DNA from: Neorhodopirellula pilleata
GTDB lineage: Bacteria; Planctomycetota; Planctomycetia; Pirellulales; Pirellulaceae
NCBI RefSeq assembly: GCF_007859915.1
Contig: NZ_SJPM01000002.1
Coordinates: 435,819 to 499,818 of the forward strand
Reading direction: 5' to 3'
DNA: 64,000 nt
Shown here: positions 45,413 to 55,460 of the stretch, piece after piece
Layout of the letters: the number at the start of each line of letters is the position of its first letter
How positions within the stretch are numbered: the stretch's first letter is position 1
Program-made: the position numbers and the translations under genes
The notes under the pieces: model-generated
The model's database searches: none
Seen by the model: the letters and a program-made list of their open reading frames with translations, nothing else
Told to the model about the DNA's origin: nothing

Positions 45413-47035
45413 ATGCACCGCATTCTTGTCCTCGACGATATCGCTCAAGAAGGGATTGATTTGCTCGAAGCCGCCGAAGGCATCGAGTACGAAGTCCGCA
45501 CGAAACTCAAGGGCGATGAACTCCGCTCTTCACTCAATGAGTTCGACGCCGCGATCCTCCGAAGTGGCGTGACGATCACGCCGGAATCTCTCGAGGGCAA
45601 CACGCGTTTGCGGGCCCTTGTACGGGCCGGCGTGGGGACCGACAACATCGACAAGGCCGCCGCAACGCGCCGCGGGATCGTGGTCATGAACACCCCGGCG
45701 GGCAATACCGTCAGTACCGCCGAACACACCTTTGCAATGTTATTGGCACTCAGCCGTAACATCGCGGCGGCCAATCAAAGTCTCGTGGAAGGACGCTGGG
45801 ACCGTAAAAAGTTCATGGGAACTCAGGTCGCCGGTAAATCATTGGGCATCGTGGGCATGGGCCGCATCGGGCGTGAAGTCGCTTCGCGGGCTCGTGCGTT
45901 CGACATGGAAGTCGTCGCCTTCGATCCCTTCCTGACCGATGACCAAGCCGAATCACTCAAGGTGAAGCGTGTCGAAACGGTCGACGAGATGTTGCCGATG
46001 ATCGACTACCTAACCGTCCACACGCCGCTGACCCCCGAAACCAAGGGATTGATCGGCATGGCTCAACTCGACAAAGTTAAGCCGGGCTTGCGGGTCATCA
46101 ATGTCGCTCGCGGCGGGATCTACGATCACGACGCGTTGGTCGAAGGCCTCAAGTCGGGCAAACTCGGTGGCGTAGCGTTGGACGTTTACGAGGACGAACC
46201 TTGTACCGATAGTCCGTTGTTCGGAATGGAAGGCACCGTGTGCACGCCTCACTTGGGCGCGAGCACCGAGGAAGCTCAAACGCAAGTCGCCGTCGAAGGC
46301 ATTCACTTGCTGATCAATTACCTCAAGACCGGCGAGATTCGACACAGTGTCAACGTCGCTTCGCTCGACCCCAAAACGCTCGATGAACTTCGTAGCTACC
46401 TGAACATCGCCCATCGCTTAGGGCTGCTGTTGCATCAATGGCACGGCGGCGGCATCGACCATGTTCGAATTATGTATCGCGGCGCGGTCGCGGGCAAAGA
46501 CACTCGAGTTCTCAACAACGCGTTCTGCGCTGGATTGCTCGAACGCGTCGTTGAAGACGCCAACGTCATCAATTCGGAGATGTTGTTGCGTGAACGGGGA
46601 ATCGAACTCAGTGTCGAACACAATTGCGAACAGGGCGCGTTCACCAGCAGCATCACGGTCGAAGTGTCCGGCAGCGGGAAAACGGCCCAAGCCGGTGCGG
46701 CCGTGCTCGGTCACGAAATGCCACGCTTGATTCTGCTCGATGGTTATCGTCTGGAGTCTTACTTGGACGGTCGCCTATTCGTGTTTTCTCACCAAGACGT
46801 TCCCGGCATCATCGGTGGCGTCGGAACCGTATTCGGAAACCACGGAATCAACATCGCACAAATGGCCGTCGGTCGCGAAGGCACCTCTCCCGGTGGGAAT
46901 GCGATCGGCGTGTTGAGTTTGGACGGCGACGTTTCCGACGAGGCCATGGCCGACCTGAAATCGATCAAGGCAATCACCCAAGCCAAGGTGATCGAAATGC
47001 CCGGCGTCGGTGATCTGCCGAGTTGGCTGAGCTAG
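45413..47035 (+). CDS. serA: D-3-phosphoglycerate dehydrogenase
   Basis: 540 residues from ATG 45413 (MHRILVLDDIAQEGIDLLE), the long three-domain form. The catalytic and NAD domains show VRAGVGTDNIDKAAATRRGI, GIVGMGRIGREVASRARAF, VNVARGGIYD and CTPHLGASTEEAQ with the catalytic His. An intervening ASB domain follows, then a C-terminal ACT domain (VFSHQDVPGIIGGVGTVFG and INIAQMAVGREG) that usually senses serine. It makes 3-phosphohydroxypyruvate, the substrate of the upstream SerC. The stop codon TAG (47033-47035) lies inside the terminal CTAG of MITE copy 2. Confidence 0.97.
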   Translation: MHRILVLDDIAQEGIDLLEAAEGIEYEVRTKLKGDELRSSLNEFDAAILRSGVTITPESLEGNTRLRALVRAGVGTDNIDKAAATRRGIVVMNTPAGNTVSTAEHTFAMLLALSRNIAAANQSLVEGRWDRKKFMGTQVAGKSLGIVGMGRIGREVASRARAFDMEVVAFDPFLTDDQAESLKVKRVETVDEMLPMIDYLTVHTPLTPETKGLIGMAQLDKVKPGLRVINVARGGIYDHDALVEGLKSGKLGGVALDVYEDEPCTDSPLFGMEGTVCTPHLGASTEEAQTQVAVEGIHLLINYLKTGEIRHSVNVASLDPKTLDELRSYLNIAHRLGLLLHQWHGGGIDHVRIMYRGAVAGKDTRVLNNAFCAGLLERVVEDANVINSEMLLRERGIELSVEHNCEQGAFTSSITVEVSGSGKTAQAGAAVLGHEMPRLILLDGYRLESYLDGRLFVFSHQDVPGIIGGVGTVFGNHGINIAQMAVGREGTSPGGNAIGVLSLDGDVSDEAMADLKSIKAITQAKVIEMPGVGDLPSWLS

Positions 47036-47164
47036 TGCTTCGTCAATATTTAAAATGAGGATTGGCTTAAAACGTGGCACGGTGGTCCCCCACCGTGATT
47101 CTCGACGGAGGACCGTCGAGCCACGTTGCTGACACCTTAAAGTCAAATGTGGATGAAGCACTAG
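47032..47164 (-). mobile_element. 133-bp MITE-like element, copy 2 (inverted)
   Basis: Same length, terminal repeats (CTAGTGCTTC / GAAGCACTAG) and clover-leaf interior as the copy at 43377-43509, but in the opposite orientation. The left CTAG provides the serA stop. No coding capacity. Mobilised in trans by an unknown transposase, if still mobile. Confidence 0.88.
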
Positions 47165-47266
47165 ACCGAATGCTTGGCGGAAAGTCGATGTCATGGGGGT
47201 TGACCCAAGACCTCCCCTGACGCGTAAGATGAAGGGAAGCTTCGCACCTCGTTTCCGATCGATCTT

Positions 47267-48349
47267 ATGAAATTCCTGCCAAACGCTTCCGATTCACGTC
47301 GGCAATTCCTGTCTCGGATCGCCGCAGCAAGCGGTTTGGCGATGTTGTCGACCGGTGCGGGCGGTTCGATGCTTCGCGCCGCTCCCGCGCCTCGGTCACG
47401 TTCGAACGCGAAGTGGGAAGATTCGATCAACCGGGGATTGCAGTGGCTCGCGGGCCAACAATCATCCCGAGGACAGTGGAACACGACCGTGTATCCAACC
47501 GCGATGGCGGCCTTGGCCGGAACCGCGATGATCGCCAACGGGAGCACGACGACCCAGGGGCCCTATTCCCACGAGATCGCACGTGCCGCCGACTTTTTGA
47601 TCAGCAAATCCCGCGGCAACGGTTTGATCGGCGACCCGCAGACCGATTCGAGGTATACCTACGGGCACGGATTCTCGATGCTGTTTCTGTCCCAAGTGCT
47701 CGGGGAAGAAGGATTGCTTGATCGCCGTGAAGAACTCGTTGACGTTTTGACGAGGGCGGTTCAGTTCAGCGGCAACGCCCAGACCGCAGCGGGTGGTTGG
47801 GGATACGTCTCGGCCAAGGAAGGAAACGACTTCGACGAAGGCAGCACGACGATTACGCAGGTCCAAGGACTACGCGGTTGTCGCAATGCGGGCATTCCCG
47901 TGAACAGCGAAGTCATCGAAAAGGCGAAAGACTACATCTACCGTTGCAAGAATCCAGACGGCGGGATTAGTTATTCCAGTCGTCAAACCGGTAGTAGTCG
48001 TCCCGCGATCACGGCAGCCGCACTGGCGGCGCTGTACAACGCGGGCGATTACGATAGCGAGCACGTGCCCGAGATGCTCGCCTACAGCAAAGGCGCTTTG
48101 CACGAGATCAGTGATTCGACACGCGCGTTCGGCCATTGGAACTACACCTACCTGTACTACAGCCAAGTGGTCTACCGGCAGGGCGATGAACTCTGGCTGC
48201 CGTTTCGTGATCGACTTTATGATCGCATCGCGGCCGAGCAAGAACCGGATGGTTCGTGGAATGGACAAATCCACCCGGTCTACGTGACTGCTTGCAACTT
48301 AACGATGCTGCAAATCGATCGAGGATTCTTGCCGATTTATCAACGATAG
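47267..48349 (+). CDS. Exported protein with prenyltransferase/squalene-cyclase-like repeats
   Basis: 360 residues with a twin-arginine-like signal (SRRQFLSRIAAASGLAML). The alpha-toroid repeats are RGLQWLAGQQSSRGQW, AADFLISKSRGNGLIGD, QTAAGGWGYVSAKEGNDFDE, KDYIYRCKNPDGGISYSS and AEQEPDGSWNG. It shares the fold with the C-terminal half of the 25192-27024 gene. No catalytic DxDD motif was seen. It overlaps the sulfatase gene tail to tail by 10 bp. Probably a periplasmic binding or enzyme subunit of unknown substrate. Confidence 0.83.
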   Translation: MKFLPNASDSRRQFLSRIAAASGLAMLSTGAGGSMLRAAPAPRSRSNAKWEDSINRGLQWLAGQQSSRGQWNTTVYPTAMAALAGTAMIANGSTTTQGPYSHEIARAADFLISKSRGNGLIGDPQTDSRYTYGHGFSMLFLSQVLGEEGLLDRREELVDVLTRAVQFSGNAQTAAGGWGYVSAKEGNDFDEGSTTITQVQGLRGCRNAGIPVNSEVIEKAKDYIYRCKNPDGGISYSSRQTGSSRPAITAAALAALYNAGDYDSEHVPEMLAYSKGALHEISDSTRAFGHWNYTYLYYSQVVYRQGDELWLPFRDRLYDRIAAEQEPDGSWNGQIHPVYVTACNLTMLQIDRGFLPIYQR

Positions 48350-49812
48350 GGCTCGCACCAGTTCTTGGTATGCAGTCCGCTGCGAATTCGCCATTCTCGT
48401 AATTCAGCGAGCAGGCGTTGCTTGTGTTCGGCCGCCGTTTCCGCATCCCATAAATTGACGACCTCATCCGGATCGTTGACCAAATCAAACAGTTGTCCGT
48501 GCGGCTGATCAAGAAAGTGAACTAACTTGTGAGTCCGGTCGCGGACCATCGTCATGTACTCGCAGCCAGTCAACACACCGTCACCTGATTGCTCGCAGTA
48601 AACGTATTCTCGTCCGGGATACGTTGACGGATTCGCGATCGCATCGACCAACGACTCGGCCGCCCAATGCTCGGGCACGTTCAGCCCAGCCCAATGCATG
48701 ATGGTCGCCCCGATGTCCATCTGTTGGACCAATGCCTCGACCGTCTGGCCCCCGCCGATCGCATGGCCACCGATCGCATTACCCCCGTTCCAACCGGGGG
48801 CCCACACGATCATGGGCACTCGAGTGATTTGCTCGTACATCGTCCACTTCTGGCTTTGGCCGTGGTCGGTCAAGCAGTCACCGTGGTCGCTGGTGAAAAT
48901 CACGATCGTATTGTCGAGATATCCGTTGCGATCAAGTGCATCAATGATTTCGCCCACTTTCTGATCGATCATCGACACGTTCGCAAGATAGAACGCTCGT
49001 TGGCGATGGCGTTGGGCCTCGGTCGGGTGCTTCAGCGCGACGACCGAATCATGGTCGATGGCCTCGTTGTGGTCGCGCAATTCCTGCAGCGCCGGCGGCA
49101 GCGAAGCAAGCTCATCCTCAGTAACCGGAATCAGTGGCAGGTCTTTGTCGAGGTAAACGGCGGCCGCTTCGGGCGTCGGATCGTAAGGCGGGTGAGGACC
49201 TGGAAAGCCGACTTGCAAGAACAGCGGATGTGTGGGCGGGTGCGTGTCGATCCACCATCGAGCCATGTCGCCCACAAAATTGTCCGGATGCGTGTCAGCG
49301 GGCATCTCCCAATGGAACGCACCGAGTGATTCCCGGTAATCGTCACGCTTGCGATAGAACTCGCGTTGTTGCTTGACCAGACCTCGGAAACGCAACGCCT
49401 TGTCCCACTCGTCAAAGTAATACCGACCTTCGAGATAGCGGTCCTTGTTCTCCACAACGTAACGTTCGTGAAAACCGAGTTCAGTCTCGAACGGCCACGA
49501 GTGCATCTTGCCGATGTTGGTGCAGTGGTATCCCGCTTCGTTGAGACGTTCGATCCAGCTGCGTCGCCAAGTATCGGCGTTCTTTAAGATGCCCGTCGTG
49601 TGCGGATAGTACCCCTTGAACAAACTTGCCCGCGCCGCCGCACACGATGCGGCAGTCACGTAGCAATGTGAAAACGAAACGCCTTCGCGAACCAGGCGAT
49701 CCAAGTTCGGTGTATCCATGTGGGGATACCCCAACGCGGCGATCGTATCGAATCGCTGTTGATCGGTAATGATGAAAACAATATTCGGCGGAGCAGCGAT
49801 GGGTCGTGGCAT
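48340..49812 (-). CDS. Sulfatase (formylglycine-dependent)
   Basis: 490 residues. The N-terminal metal site is VFIITDQQRFDTI, and the formylglycine motif is CAAAR (Cys 57), with Ala in place of the usual Pro at the third position; CxAxR still fits the accepted CX(P/A)XR rule. GYHCTNIGKMH, VGFPGPHPPYDP and IVIFTSDHGD complete the active site. No signal peptide is visible, so it is presumably cytoplasmic or the start is further upstream. Sulfatases are greatly expanded in marine planctomycetes for sulfated polysaccharide use. The substrate is unknown. Confidence 0.94.
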   Translation of the reverse strand: MPRPIAAPPNIVFIITDQQRFDTIAALGYPHMDTPNLDRLVREGVSFSHCYVTAASCAAARASLFKGYYPHTTGILKNADTWRRSWIERLNEAGYHCTNIGKMHSWPFETELGFHERYVVENKDRYLEGRYYFDEWDKALRFRGLVKQQREFYRKRDDYRESLGAFHWEMPADTHPDNFVGDMARWWIDTHPPTHPLFLQVGFPGPHPPYDPTPEAAAVYLDKDLPLIPVTEDELASLPPALQELRDHNEAIDHDSVVALKHPTEAQRHRQRAFYLANVSMIDQKVGEIIDALDRNGYLDNTIVIFTSDHGDCLTDHGQSQKWTMYEQITRVPMIVWAPGWNGGNAIGGHAIGGGQTVEALVQQMDIGATIMHWAGLNVPEHWAAESLVDAIANPSTYPGREYVYCEQSGDGVLTGCEYMTMVRDRTHKLVHFLDQPHGQLFDLVNDPDEVVNLWDAETAAEHKQRLLAELREWRIRSGLHTKNWCEPYR

Positions 49813-50034
49813 CGGATTCGTGAAATGGCATAAGAGTCACTGGCACAGGACTTGCGCCGCTGGAATAGAGTTTACCATTGTCGGCCAGCTTGTCTGCCTA
49901 GCATCTTTTCTTCGACCCGACCTTCACACGCCCCAGAACGGCCGCTGACCAGTTCCTGACCAGCCCAGTGTCATCGTTGGAGCATGTGACACGGACCCCA
50001 GCGAACCCAGTGAACCCAACGAACCCAACGGAAA

Positions 50035-51888
50035 CTATTTTTCGGATGGGCTCTTCGCGTACCAGCCCGTTTCGCGTGTCGGTTGATGAGCCTCGGTACG
50101 CCACTGGTTTGCCTTGGGCATCGGTTCGCGGCGTTCGTTCGGCACACCTTGCAGTGATGCTTCACGCACCGGCACGCTCAAGCGATTTTCATTTTGAAAA
50201 CGAGTGGGACGTTCGTAGTTCGAATTGAACTGAGTGGCCGGTCTGGGTAACGCGGGCAGTAAATCGGGAGCCTTCAAGTTCTCCGTTGCCGGCGCAGTCG
50301 TCGGCTGACTTGTGGCCGGGGCGACCTCGCGAGCGACCGGCGAGGTCGCGCCGGCGAACGGGTTTCGATAATTCTCGGGAGCGGGAATCGGACGAACTCG
50401 AGGCCATGAGCGATTGCCATTTCCGTTCTGCGTCGTCAAGTCACGTAAATCCTGCTGATCCCGTTCGATCTCGTATCGACTTCGCTGCCACGAACCATCT
50501 CCGGACGTCGGCTCGGTCGACGGACGACCATTGGCCGGCGGGTCGAGTTGATATTCAGACCGAACCGGTGGTCGCTCCGATGATTCGGATTCGTATCGGT
50601 ACGAGTCGTAGTTGTCCTGAAGTTGGTCGCGGCGGCGTTCTTCTAGTTCCGCCTTGGCCGCTTCATAGCCTTGTCGGTATGCATCGTTGACTTCATCTGC
50701 AGGATTCGCCGAACGAGCGTCCTGCAACTCGGGTGCACGCAGTGGTTGTCGATCCGAGGCCGAGGGAGTTGAATCTTGAGCGGGGAACCTGTAGTCGTCG
50801 CCCGATGATGGGAACGAACTCGAACCGGTCAAGGGACTTAGGTTCGAAGACGGGTTTGAAAAACTCGAACCGAACTGCGAGCTGGAATCGTATTGCGAGT
50901 TGGAATCGTATTGCGGATAAGTCGTCGACAGATCGGGACGTCCCGAGAAGTTCGCTTGTGGCAGCGTTGGAGGGGACATCGGTTGATAATCGCCGCCAAT
51001 GCCGGTCGCACCGTTGGCGTCGTAACCGCTCACGCCACCATACGGATTGACCGTGGAAGGAATCGTGCTCGGAGAGATCGTGCTGGGGATCGTCGTCGCA
51101 CCGTAGCCCATGGACGGGTCGTTAGCGCATCCGGTGCCGCCGCAGGGTTGTAACGTGTTGGCCGGATAGGCGTTCCCGGCCGAATAAGGTTCCAAGGTCG
51201 CGTAGGGCGTGCGCTGGATTTGCTGAACCGTCGAACTGCAAGGTTGTTGCACGGTGACGGTCGTGCCTGTGATCGGATCGATCGTGGTCGCCGGGCGGTA
51301 GTAGGTGATCGGCGCGGTGTAGTAGGACGTGCGGTACCCGGTACCGAGCAGCGAATCAAAGAACCTCGCCAATCCGCTGCGGATCGGGGTCGCAAAGGCG
51401 GGTGCGGGAACCGCCGTCGCCATGGGCGAAGCCGCCAAATCAGGTCGCAGCGATGTCACCGCCGGTGCCGCCGATCCGTAAGTGTTCGGGTACATATTCC
51501 CGGTCCCATAGAAGGAATTTCCGGGGGTCGACAATCCGCGGTAACCGGTTGCAACGGGCAATCCGGTGTAAACCGATGGGTTGTTCAAGGGCACCGCCCC
51601 GTACGCCGGACGCTGGACCGAATAGGTCGACGCGGTACCAGTCGTCAGCAGCGGCGTGTAACCGGCGGTGTAAACCCCCGCTACCGAAGCCGCATACGGC
51701 GTGTATCCGGCCGAATAGGGAACCGTTCCGTCGATCACCGGAACCGGAGCCACCGCATAGGCTGGTTGGCGGCCGTACAACCAATCGGTCAAACAGCACG
51801 CCGACGCGTCGGCCGTCCCCAATGAGGTTGCGGCAACTGCGGTAGCAAGCAAGGCGAGTAGGTTTCGTCGTTTCGAGCGGGCAGGCAT
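50035..51888 (-). CDS. Secreted Tyr/Pro/Ser-rich low-complexity protein
   Basis: 617 residues from ATG 51888; 37 more codons are open upstream but the signal peptide (RRNLLALLATAVAATSLGTA) begins here. After cleavage comes an Ala/Tyr/Pro-rich region (YSAGYTPYAASVAGVYTAGY), then Gln/Ser/Asn-rich repeats such as QYDSNSQYDSSSQFGSS, and a charged Glu/Arg/Pro-rich tail. There are several Cys in the middle (STVQQIQR, LQPCGGTGC). No enzyme domain is recognised. It is probably an envelope or cell-wall structural protein. Monocistronic. Confidence 0.75.
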   Translation of the reverse strand: MPARSKRRNLLALLATAVAATSLGTADASACCLTDWLYGRQPAYAVAPVPVIDGTVPYSAGYTPYAASVAGVYTAGYTPLLTTGTASTYSVQRPAYGAVPLNNPSVYTGLPVATGYRGLSTPGNSFYGTGNMYPNTYGSAAPAVTSLRPDLAASPMATAVPAPAFATPIRSGLARFFDSLLGTGYRTSYYTAPITYYRPATTIDPITGTTVTVQQPCSSTVQQIQRTPYATLEPYSAGNAYPANTLQPCGGTGCANDPSMGYGATTIPSTISPSTIPSTVNPYGGVSGYDANGATGIGGDYQPMSPPTLPQANFSGRPDLSTTYPQYDSNSQYDSSSQFGSSFSNPSSNLSPLTGSSSFPSSGDDYRFPAQDSTPSASDRQPLRAPELQDARSANPADEVNDAYRQGYEAAKAELEERRRDQLQDNYDSYRYESESSERPPVRSEYQLDPPANGRPSTEPTSGDGSWQRSRYEIERDQQDLRDLTTQNGNGNRSWPRVRPIPAPENYRNPFAGATSPVAREVAPATSQPTTAPATENLKAPDLLPALPRPATQFNSNYERPTRFQNENRLSVPVREASLQGVPNERREPMPKANQWRTEAHQPTRETGWYAKSPSEK

Positions 51889-52048
51889 CGGCCGTTCCAA
51901 GCAATGAGCGTCACGAATCTGAAAAGCGAAAGCGTTTGATTGGCTTCCGGTGCAAGTGAACGTCTCAGCCCCCGGTTGGTCAATGATTCTTGAGCCCAAA
52001 TTTTTTCCTTGGCAAGCTTTGCATTCCGCCTATTTCCGGTCGAAACGA

Positions 52049-53803
52049 TTAGGAGGTTTGGGAGGACAGTTGGGAAGGACACTTCGCCGAACGGTTGACG
52101 AATTGCCAAACAATCAAGAACAAGCCCGTGACGAAATAACCCGCCACATATTCCATTACCGCCGATATCGAAGCGGCCGGTAGATGAAGAGAACTTCCCT
52201 CGGCCGCCCAAAACGGGATGAATAAACGGTTCCCTGGAATTGGCGAATGGATCACTCCGAAAAAGGTTAGCCCCGCCGCCAAGAACATCACCGCTGCGGC
52301 TACCTTTAGTTTTTGGTCGATCATCGAGGCCAGCACCCACGCCCAAAGCAGACCGGTAACAATGAACCCATTACTGAGCATCCGCAGCGTATCCAAATCG
52401 TGCTTCAATGGTCCTCCATCGAGTCCGTCCATCGTCATGTTGGCGTTCAGCAAGGCGGCATCACCGAAGATGCGATCGGGCAGACTCATCGCGAGATAAG
52501 CCAACGCAGGCAAACATGCGATCGCAACGGCCGCAAAGTGACGTTTGGGGGTAGCCAGGAAAGTCTGGGACGTGATCTCCAAACCGACGAAGACCAAAAT
52601 CGGATACACAACTGGCGCAGGAATCCACGCGTTCAACCAAGCAAAATACCCGACGATCCCGGCCGAGCCGATTAATAACGCAGTCGCTAAAGTATAAGCC
52701 GCCCGCCCGCCCATGGCTTTGTAAGCCGGATGCCCAATGTACGGCGTCGTTTGAATCACACCGCCCGATAGGCCAGCGATCAAGGTGGCCATCGCCTCCA
52801 CACCGAGCACCGTTCGCGTGTCGTATTCATCGCCCACCGATGCGGCACTCTCGGTGCAGTCAATGCCGCCGACGACGGTCGCGAGCGCAAACGGAATTAC
52901 GAACGGAAGGTAAGGCAACGCGGCTGGCAAGTCGGCGATCCACGCACCCGCGTAACTGCCCATCCACTGGGTTGGGAACCACTGAATCGTGGGTGCGACC
53001 GGAAACTCATAACCCGCGATCCCCAAACCGCACATCACATAGTAAGCCGACCCGGCCACGATCAACGCGCCCAATGTTCCGGGCGTTCGCCCCGGTAGCG
53101 GCACGTGACCGATCAACGTTCCCAGAACAATCACCAACGCCAACATGCCCGGCAAAGGCGAACCCAGGATATGCGTTAGCGGAAAGAAACTAATCAACAC
53201 CAACGCGATCGCGGCCAACGAGCCGAGCAAACCGGCACGCGGTACCGCCGCCCGAACCCAACCGCCCATCGGAGCCAACACCAACTTCACCACGCCGCTG
53301 AGCACGGTACACCAAATACCAATGTGCCAGGTATGCAACGAAGCCGACGCCACATCCATTCCGCTTCCGCGAGCGGCGAGAAATGCCGGCCCCAGCACGA
53401 GCAAGATCATGCCGAAGGTCGAGGGCGTGTCCAAACCCAATGGCATGGCGGTGACGTCGGTGCGGTTCTCTCGTCGCGCCATCCGCAGGGCGATGAAAAA
53501 GAACGCCAAATCGCCTAAGAAAACTCCCAATGCCGTCCCAGGGACCATGTAGGCGACCGTGAACTCCGCCGGAAGTCCAAAGCCCGCCAACAACGCAACC
53601 ATCAAGAGCAAGCCGGCGAGATTGTCGAGCATCAATCCGAAGAACGCATTGATGTCGCCCGTCGTCGCCCACCAGCAACCGCCGATCGCGGCGGCCGAGC
53701 TCGGATCGCTCAGGCTGAGGCTGCCCGACCCCGCATGATTGAGCGTTCCTGATTCGGATTCGGAAGCCGGTATCGCACCGGAAGCGTTGGGCGTTTCGGA
53801 CAT
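52049..53803 (-). CDS. NCS2-like (xanthine/uracil-type) permease
   Basis: 584 residues from ATG 53803. At least 12 membrane segments. GCWWATTGDINAFFGLMLDN, VAYMVPGTALGVFLGDLAFF, TAMPLGLDTPSTFGM and VGGIDCTESAASVGDEYDTR fit the NCS2/AzgA-like fold, including a polar motif (DCTES) in the half-helix region that binds substrate in that superfamily. Likely proton-driven uptake of a nucleobase or related anion; the exact substrate is not readable. It is divergently transcribed from kdsB with a 118-bp gap. Confidence 0.82.
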   Translation of the reverse strand: MSETPNASGAIPASESESGTLNHAGSGSLSLSDPSSAAAIGGCWWATTGDINAFFGLMLDNLAGLLLMVALLAGFGLPAEFTVAYMVPGTALGVFLGDLAFFFIALRMARRENRTDVTAMPLGLDTPSTFGMILLVLGPAFLAARGSGMDVASASLHTWHIGIWCTVLSGVVKLVLAPMGGWVRAAVPRAGLLGSLAAIALVLISFFPLTHILGSPLPGMLALVIVLGTLIGHVPLPGRTPGTLGALIVAGSAYYVMCGLGIAGYEFPVAPTIQWFPTQWMGSYAGAWIADLPAALPYLPFVIPFALATVVGGIDCTESAASVGDEYDTRTVLGVEAMATLIAGLSGGVIQTTPYIGHPAYKAMGGRAAYTLATALLIGSAGIVGYFAWLNAWIPAPVVYPILVFVGLEITSQTFLATPKRHFAAVAIACLPALAYLAMSLPDRIFGDAALLNANMTMDGLDGGPLKHDLDTLRMLSNGFIVTGLLWAWVLASMIDQKLKVAAAVMFLAAGLTFFGVIHSPIPGNRLFIPFWAAEGSSLHLPAASISAVMEYVAGYFVTGLFLIVWQFVNRSAKCPSQLSSQTS

Positions 53804-53921
53804 GTCAAAACTCAGTATGATGTCGGACCTGCGACAGACAGGCGGCCAGCGTACCGTACATCGTTGCGTCACGGAAGCAAACGACCTCGACGAAAATGCC
53901 GACAAGGACCACTACAAAACG

Positions 53922-54686
53922 ATGAGAATCATGATCGTCATCCCCGCCCGGCTTGCCTCGGGGCGGCTGAGTGAAAAATTACTGCTCCGGGCGGCCGGCA
54001 AGTCGGTTCTGCAATGGACTTACGAAGCGGCCAAGAAAGCCACGATCACCGACCGGGTCATCGTCGCCGCCGACGATCCCCGATTGGTCGCCGAAGTTGA
54101 TTCGTTCGGCGGCGAGGCCCGTTTGACCAGCGTCATGTGTCAATCCGGAACCGATCGCATTGCGGAGATCGCATTGAGAAACGACGACGTCGATTTATTC
54201 GTCAATGTCCAAGGTGATGAACCGGAGATCGCCGCAACGACAATCGATACGGTCGCCGGTTTGCTCGCTTCGCGACCCGATGCCGATATCGCGACGGCGA
54301 TTTGCCCGATCACCAGCGAACGGAAATTAAACGATCCTGCGTGCGTCAAAGTCATCATGGGCGATCACGATCGAGCGATCTGTTTCAGCCGCGCACCTGT
54401 TCCCTTCGCCCGTGACGGCTTGACGCCGGCAATGCTTTCGGTCGACCCGTCGTCCGGTACGCGACACTCGTTTTGGCAACACATCGGCTTGTACGCGTAT
54501 CGTCGTGACTTCCTGCTTTGGTTCGCCACCCAACCGCCCGGACGACTCGAACAAATCGAGAAACTCGAACAACTCCGAGCCATCGAAGCGGGCAAGACGA
54601 TCATTGCCGCGGAAGTACCAGAGTCTGCACCGGGAATCGACACGCTGGAAGATTTTCGCGAATTCAAAGACCGCGTCGAAGGTTAA
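53922..54686 (+). CDS. kdsB: 3-deoxy-manno-octulosonate cytidylyltransferase
   Basis: 254 residues from ATG 53922, the family's usual length; the upstream open frame overlaps the permease gene and is disregarded. Signature motifs: VIPARLASGRLSEKLLLRAA, VIVAADDPRLV, MCQSGTDRIAEIA, FVNVQGDEPEI and HIGLYAYRRDFL. The enzyme activates KDO with CTP for lipopolysaccharide core synthesis, showing this planctomycete makes a KDO-based outer-membrane glycolipid. The gene converges with the LamG-like gene, with stop codons 1 bp apart. Confidence 0.96.
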   Translation: MRIMIVIPARLASGRLSEKLLLRAAGKSVLQWTYEAAKKATITDRVIVAADDPRLVAEVDSFGGEARLTSVMCQSGTDRIAEIALRNDDVDLFVNVQGDEPEIAATTIDTVAGLLASRPDADIATAICPITSERKLNDPACVKVIMGDHDRAICFSRAPVPFARDGLTPAMLSVDPSSGTRHSFWQHIGLYAYRRDFLLWFATQPPGRLEQIEKLEQLRAIEAGKTIIAAEVPESAPGIDTLEDFREFKDRVEG

Positions 54687-54687
54687 T

Positions 54688-55374
54688 TCACTTCGCCGAC
54701 GTGTTTGCACGAACGACCACGTCATCGAACTCATTCATGTCGTCAAACGAACCGATGCCGATACGGCCGTTCGTGAAACGTGAGTCGCTGACGCGCATGT
54801 GAGGGGTTTGCATGTCGTCGAAGTACACCGCGATTTCGCCACTTTCCGCATTGCGAACAAGCCGGACATGATGCCAAGCGTCGTCCCATGGCGTGAGCCG
54901 TTCGTTTTTCGTCAGTGCCAACCGAGGTGCCTCGTTGACGACCATGATCTGACCACTGTGTGGGTCCGGTTTTGCTCCCAGATGCACGTAATAGAAATGC
55001 TTGCTGTCGCGGTAGTTGAAGAACACGCAGCAATCGCGATGGTTCCCGGTGTCTTTGGTACTGCGTACACGAAAAGTCATCTCAAATGATCCCAGTTCGA
55101 GATCCTGAATCAGGGCAACATGACCGGGGCTTCGTGTCGGTGGAACGTATTTCGAGCCTCGCTCGGTGATCGCGAAGGTGTGATTGTCGTCGTGTTCGGT
55201 CCACTTCCAAGTTTCCGGGTCGAGCACTTCCCAACGATCGACACCAGACTCGAAGTCTTCCTGGAATACCACTTGAGGACCACCCGGCAAAACCGAATCT
55301 TCGGCCCAAAGGCCATTGGGCCCAGAATGAGCGAAGGTGGCAAGCAGTAGAACGAGGAGATCGAAGCGAGACAT
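54688..55374 (-). CDS. Secreted LamG/concanavalin-like protein
   Basis: 228 residues from ATG 55374, directly followed by a signal peptide (MSRFDLLVLLLATFAHSGP). The rest is one beta-sandwich domain: VVFQEDFESGVDRWEVLD, FEMTFRVRSTKDTGNHRDCC, HFYYVHLGAKPDPH, WHHVRLVRNAESGEIAVYFD and GRIGIGSFDDMNEFDDVVV, the pattern of laminin-G/DUF1080-like glycan-binding domains in planctomycetes. It probably binds or cleaves a polysaccharide outside the cell. No catalytic residues assigned. Confidence 0.82.
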   Translation of the reverse strand: MSRFDLLVLLLATFAHSGPNGLWAEDSVLPGGPQVVFQEDFESGVDRWEVLDPETWKWTEHDDNHTFAITERGSKYVPPTRSPGHVALIQDLELGSFEMTFRVRSTKDTGNHRDCCVFFNYRDSKHFYYVHLGAKPDPHSGQIMVVNEAPRLALTKNERLTPWDDAWHHVRLVRNAESGEIAVYFDDMQTPHMRVSDSRFTNGRIGIGSFDDMNEFDDVVVRANTSAK

Positions 55375-55460
55375 AAACTTTTTCCGGTTCGGGTGGGGAA
55401 TCATCGTGGAAATCATAACCCAACGCGTGACAGGTTGCGATCCGCGTCGAAAACCCTGGA

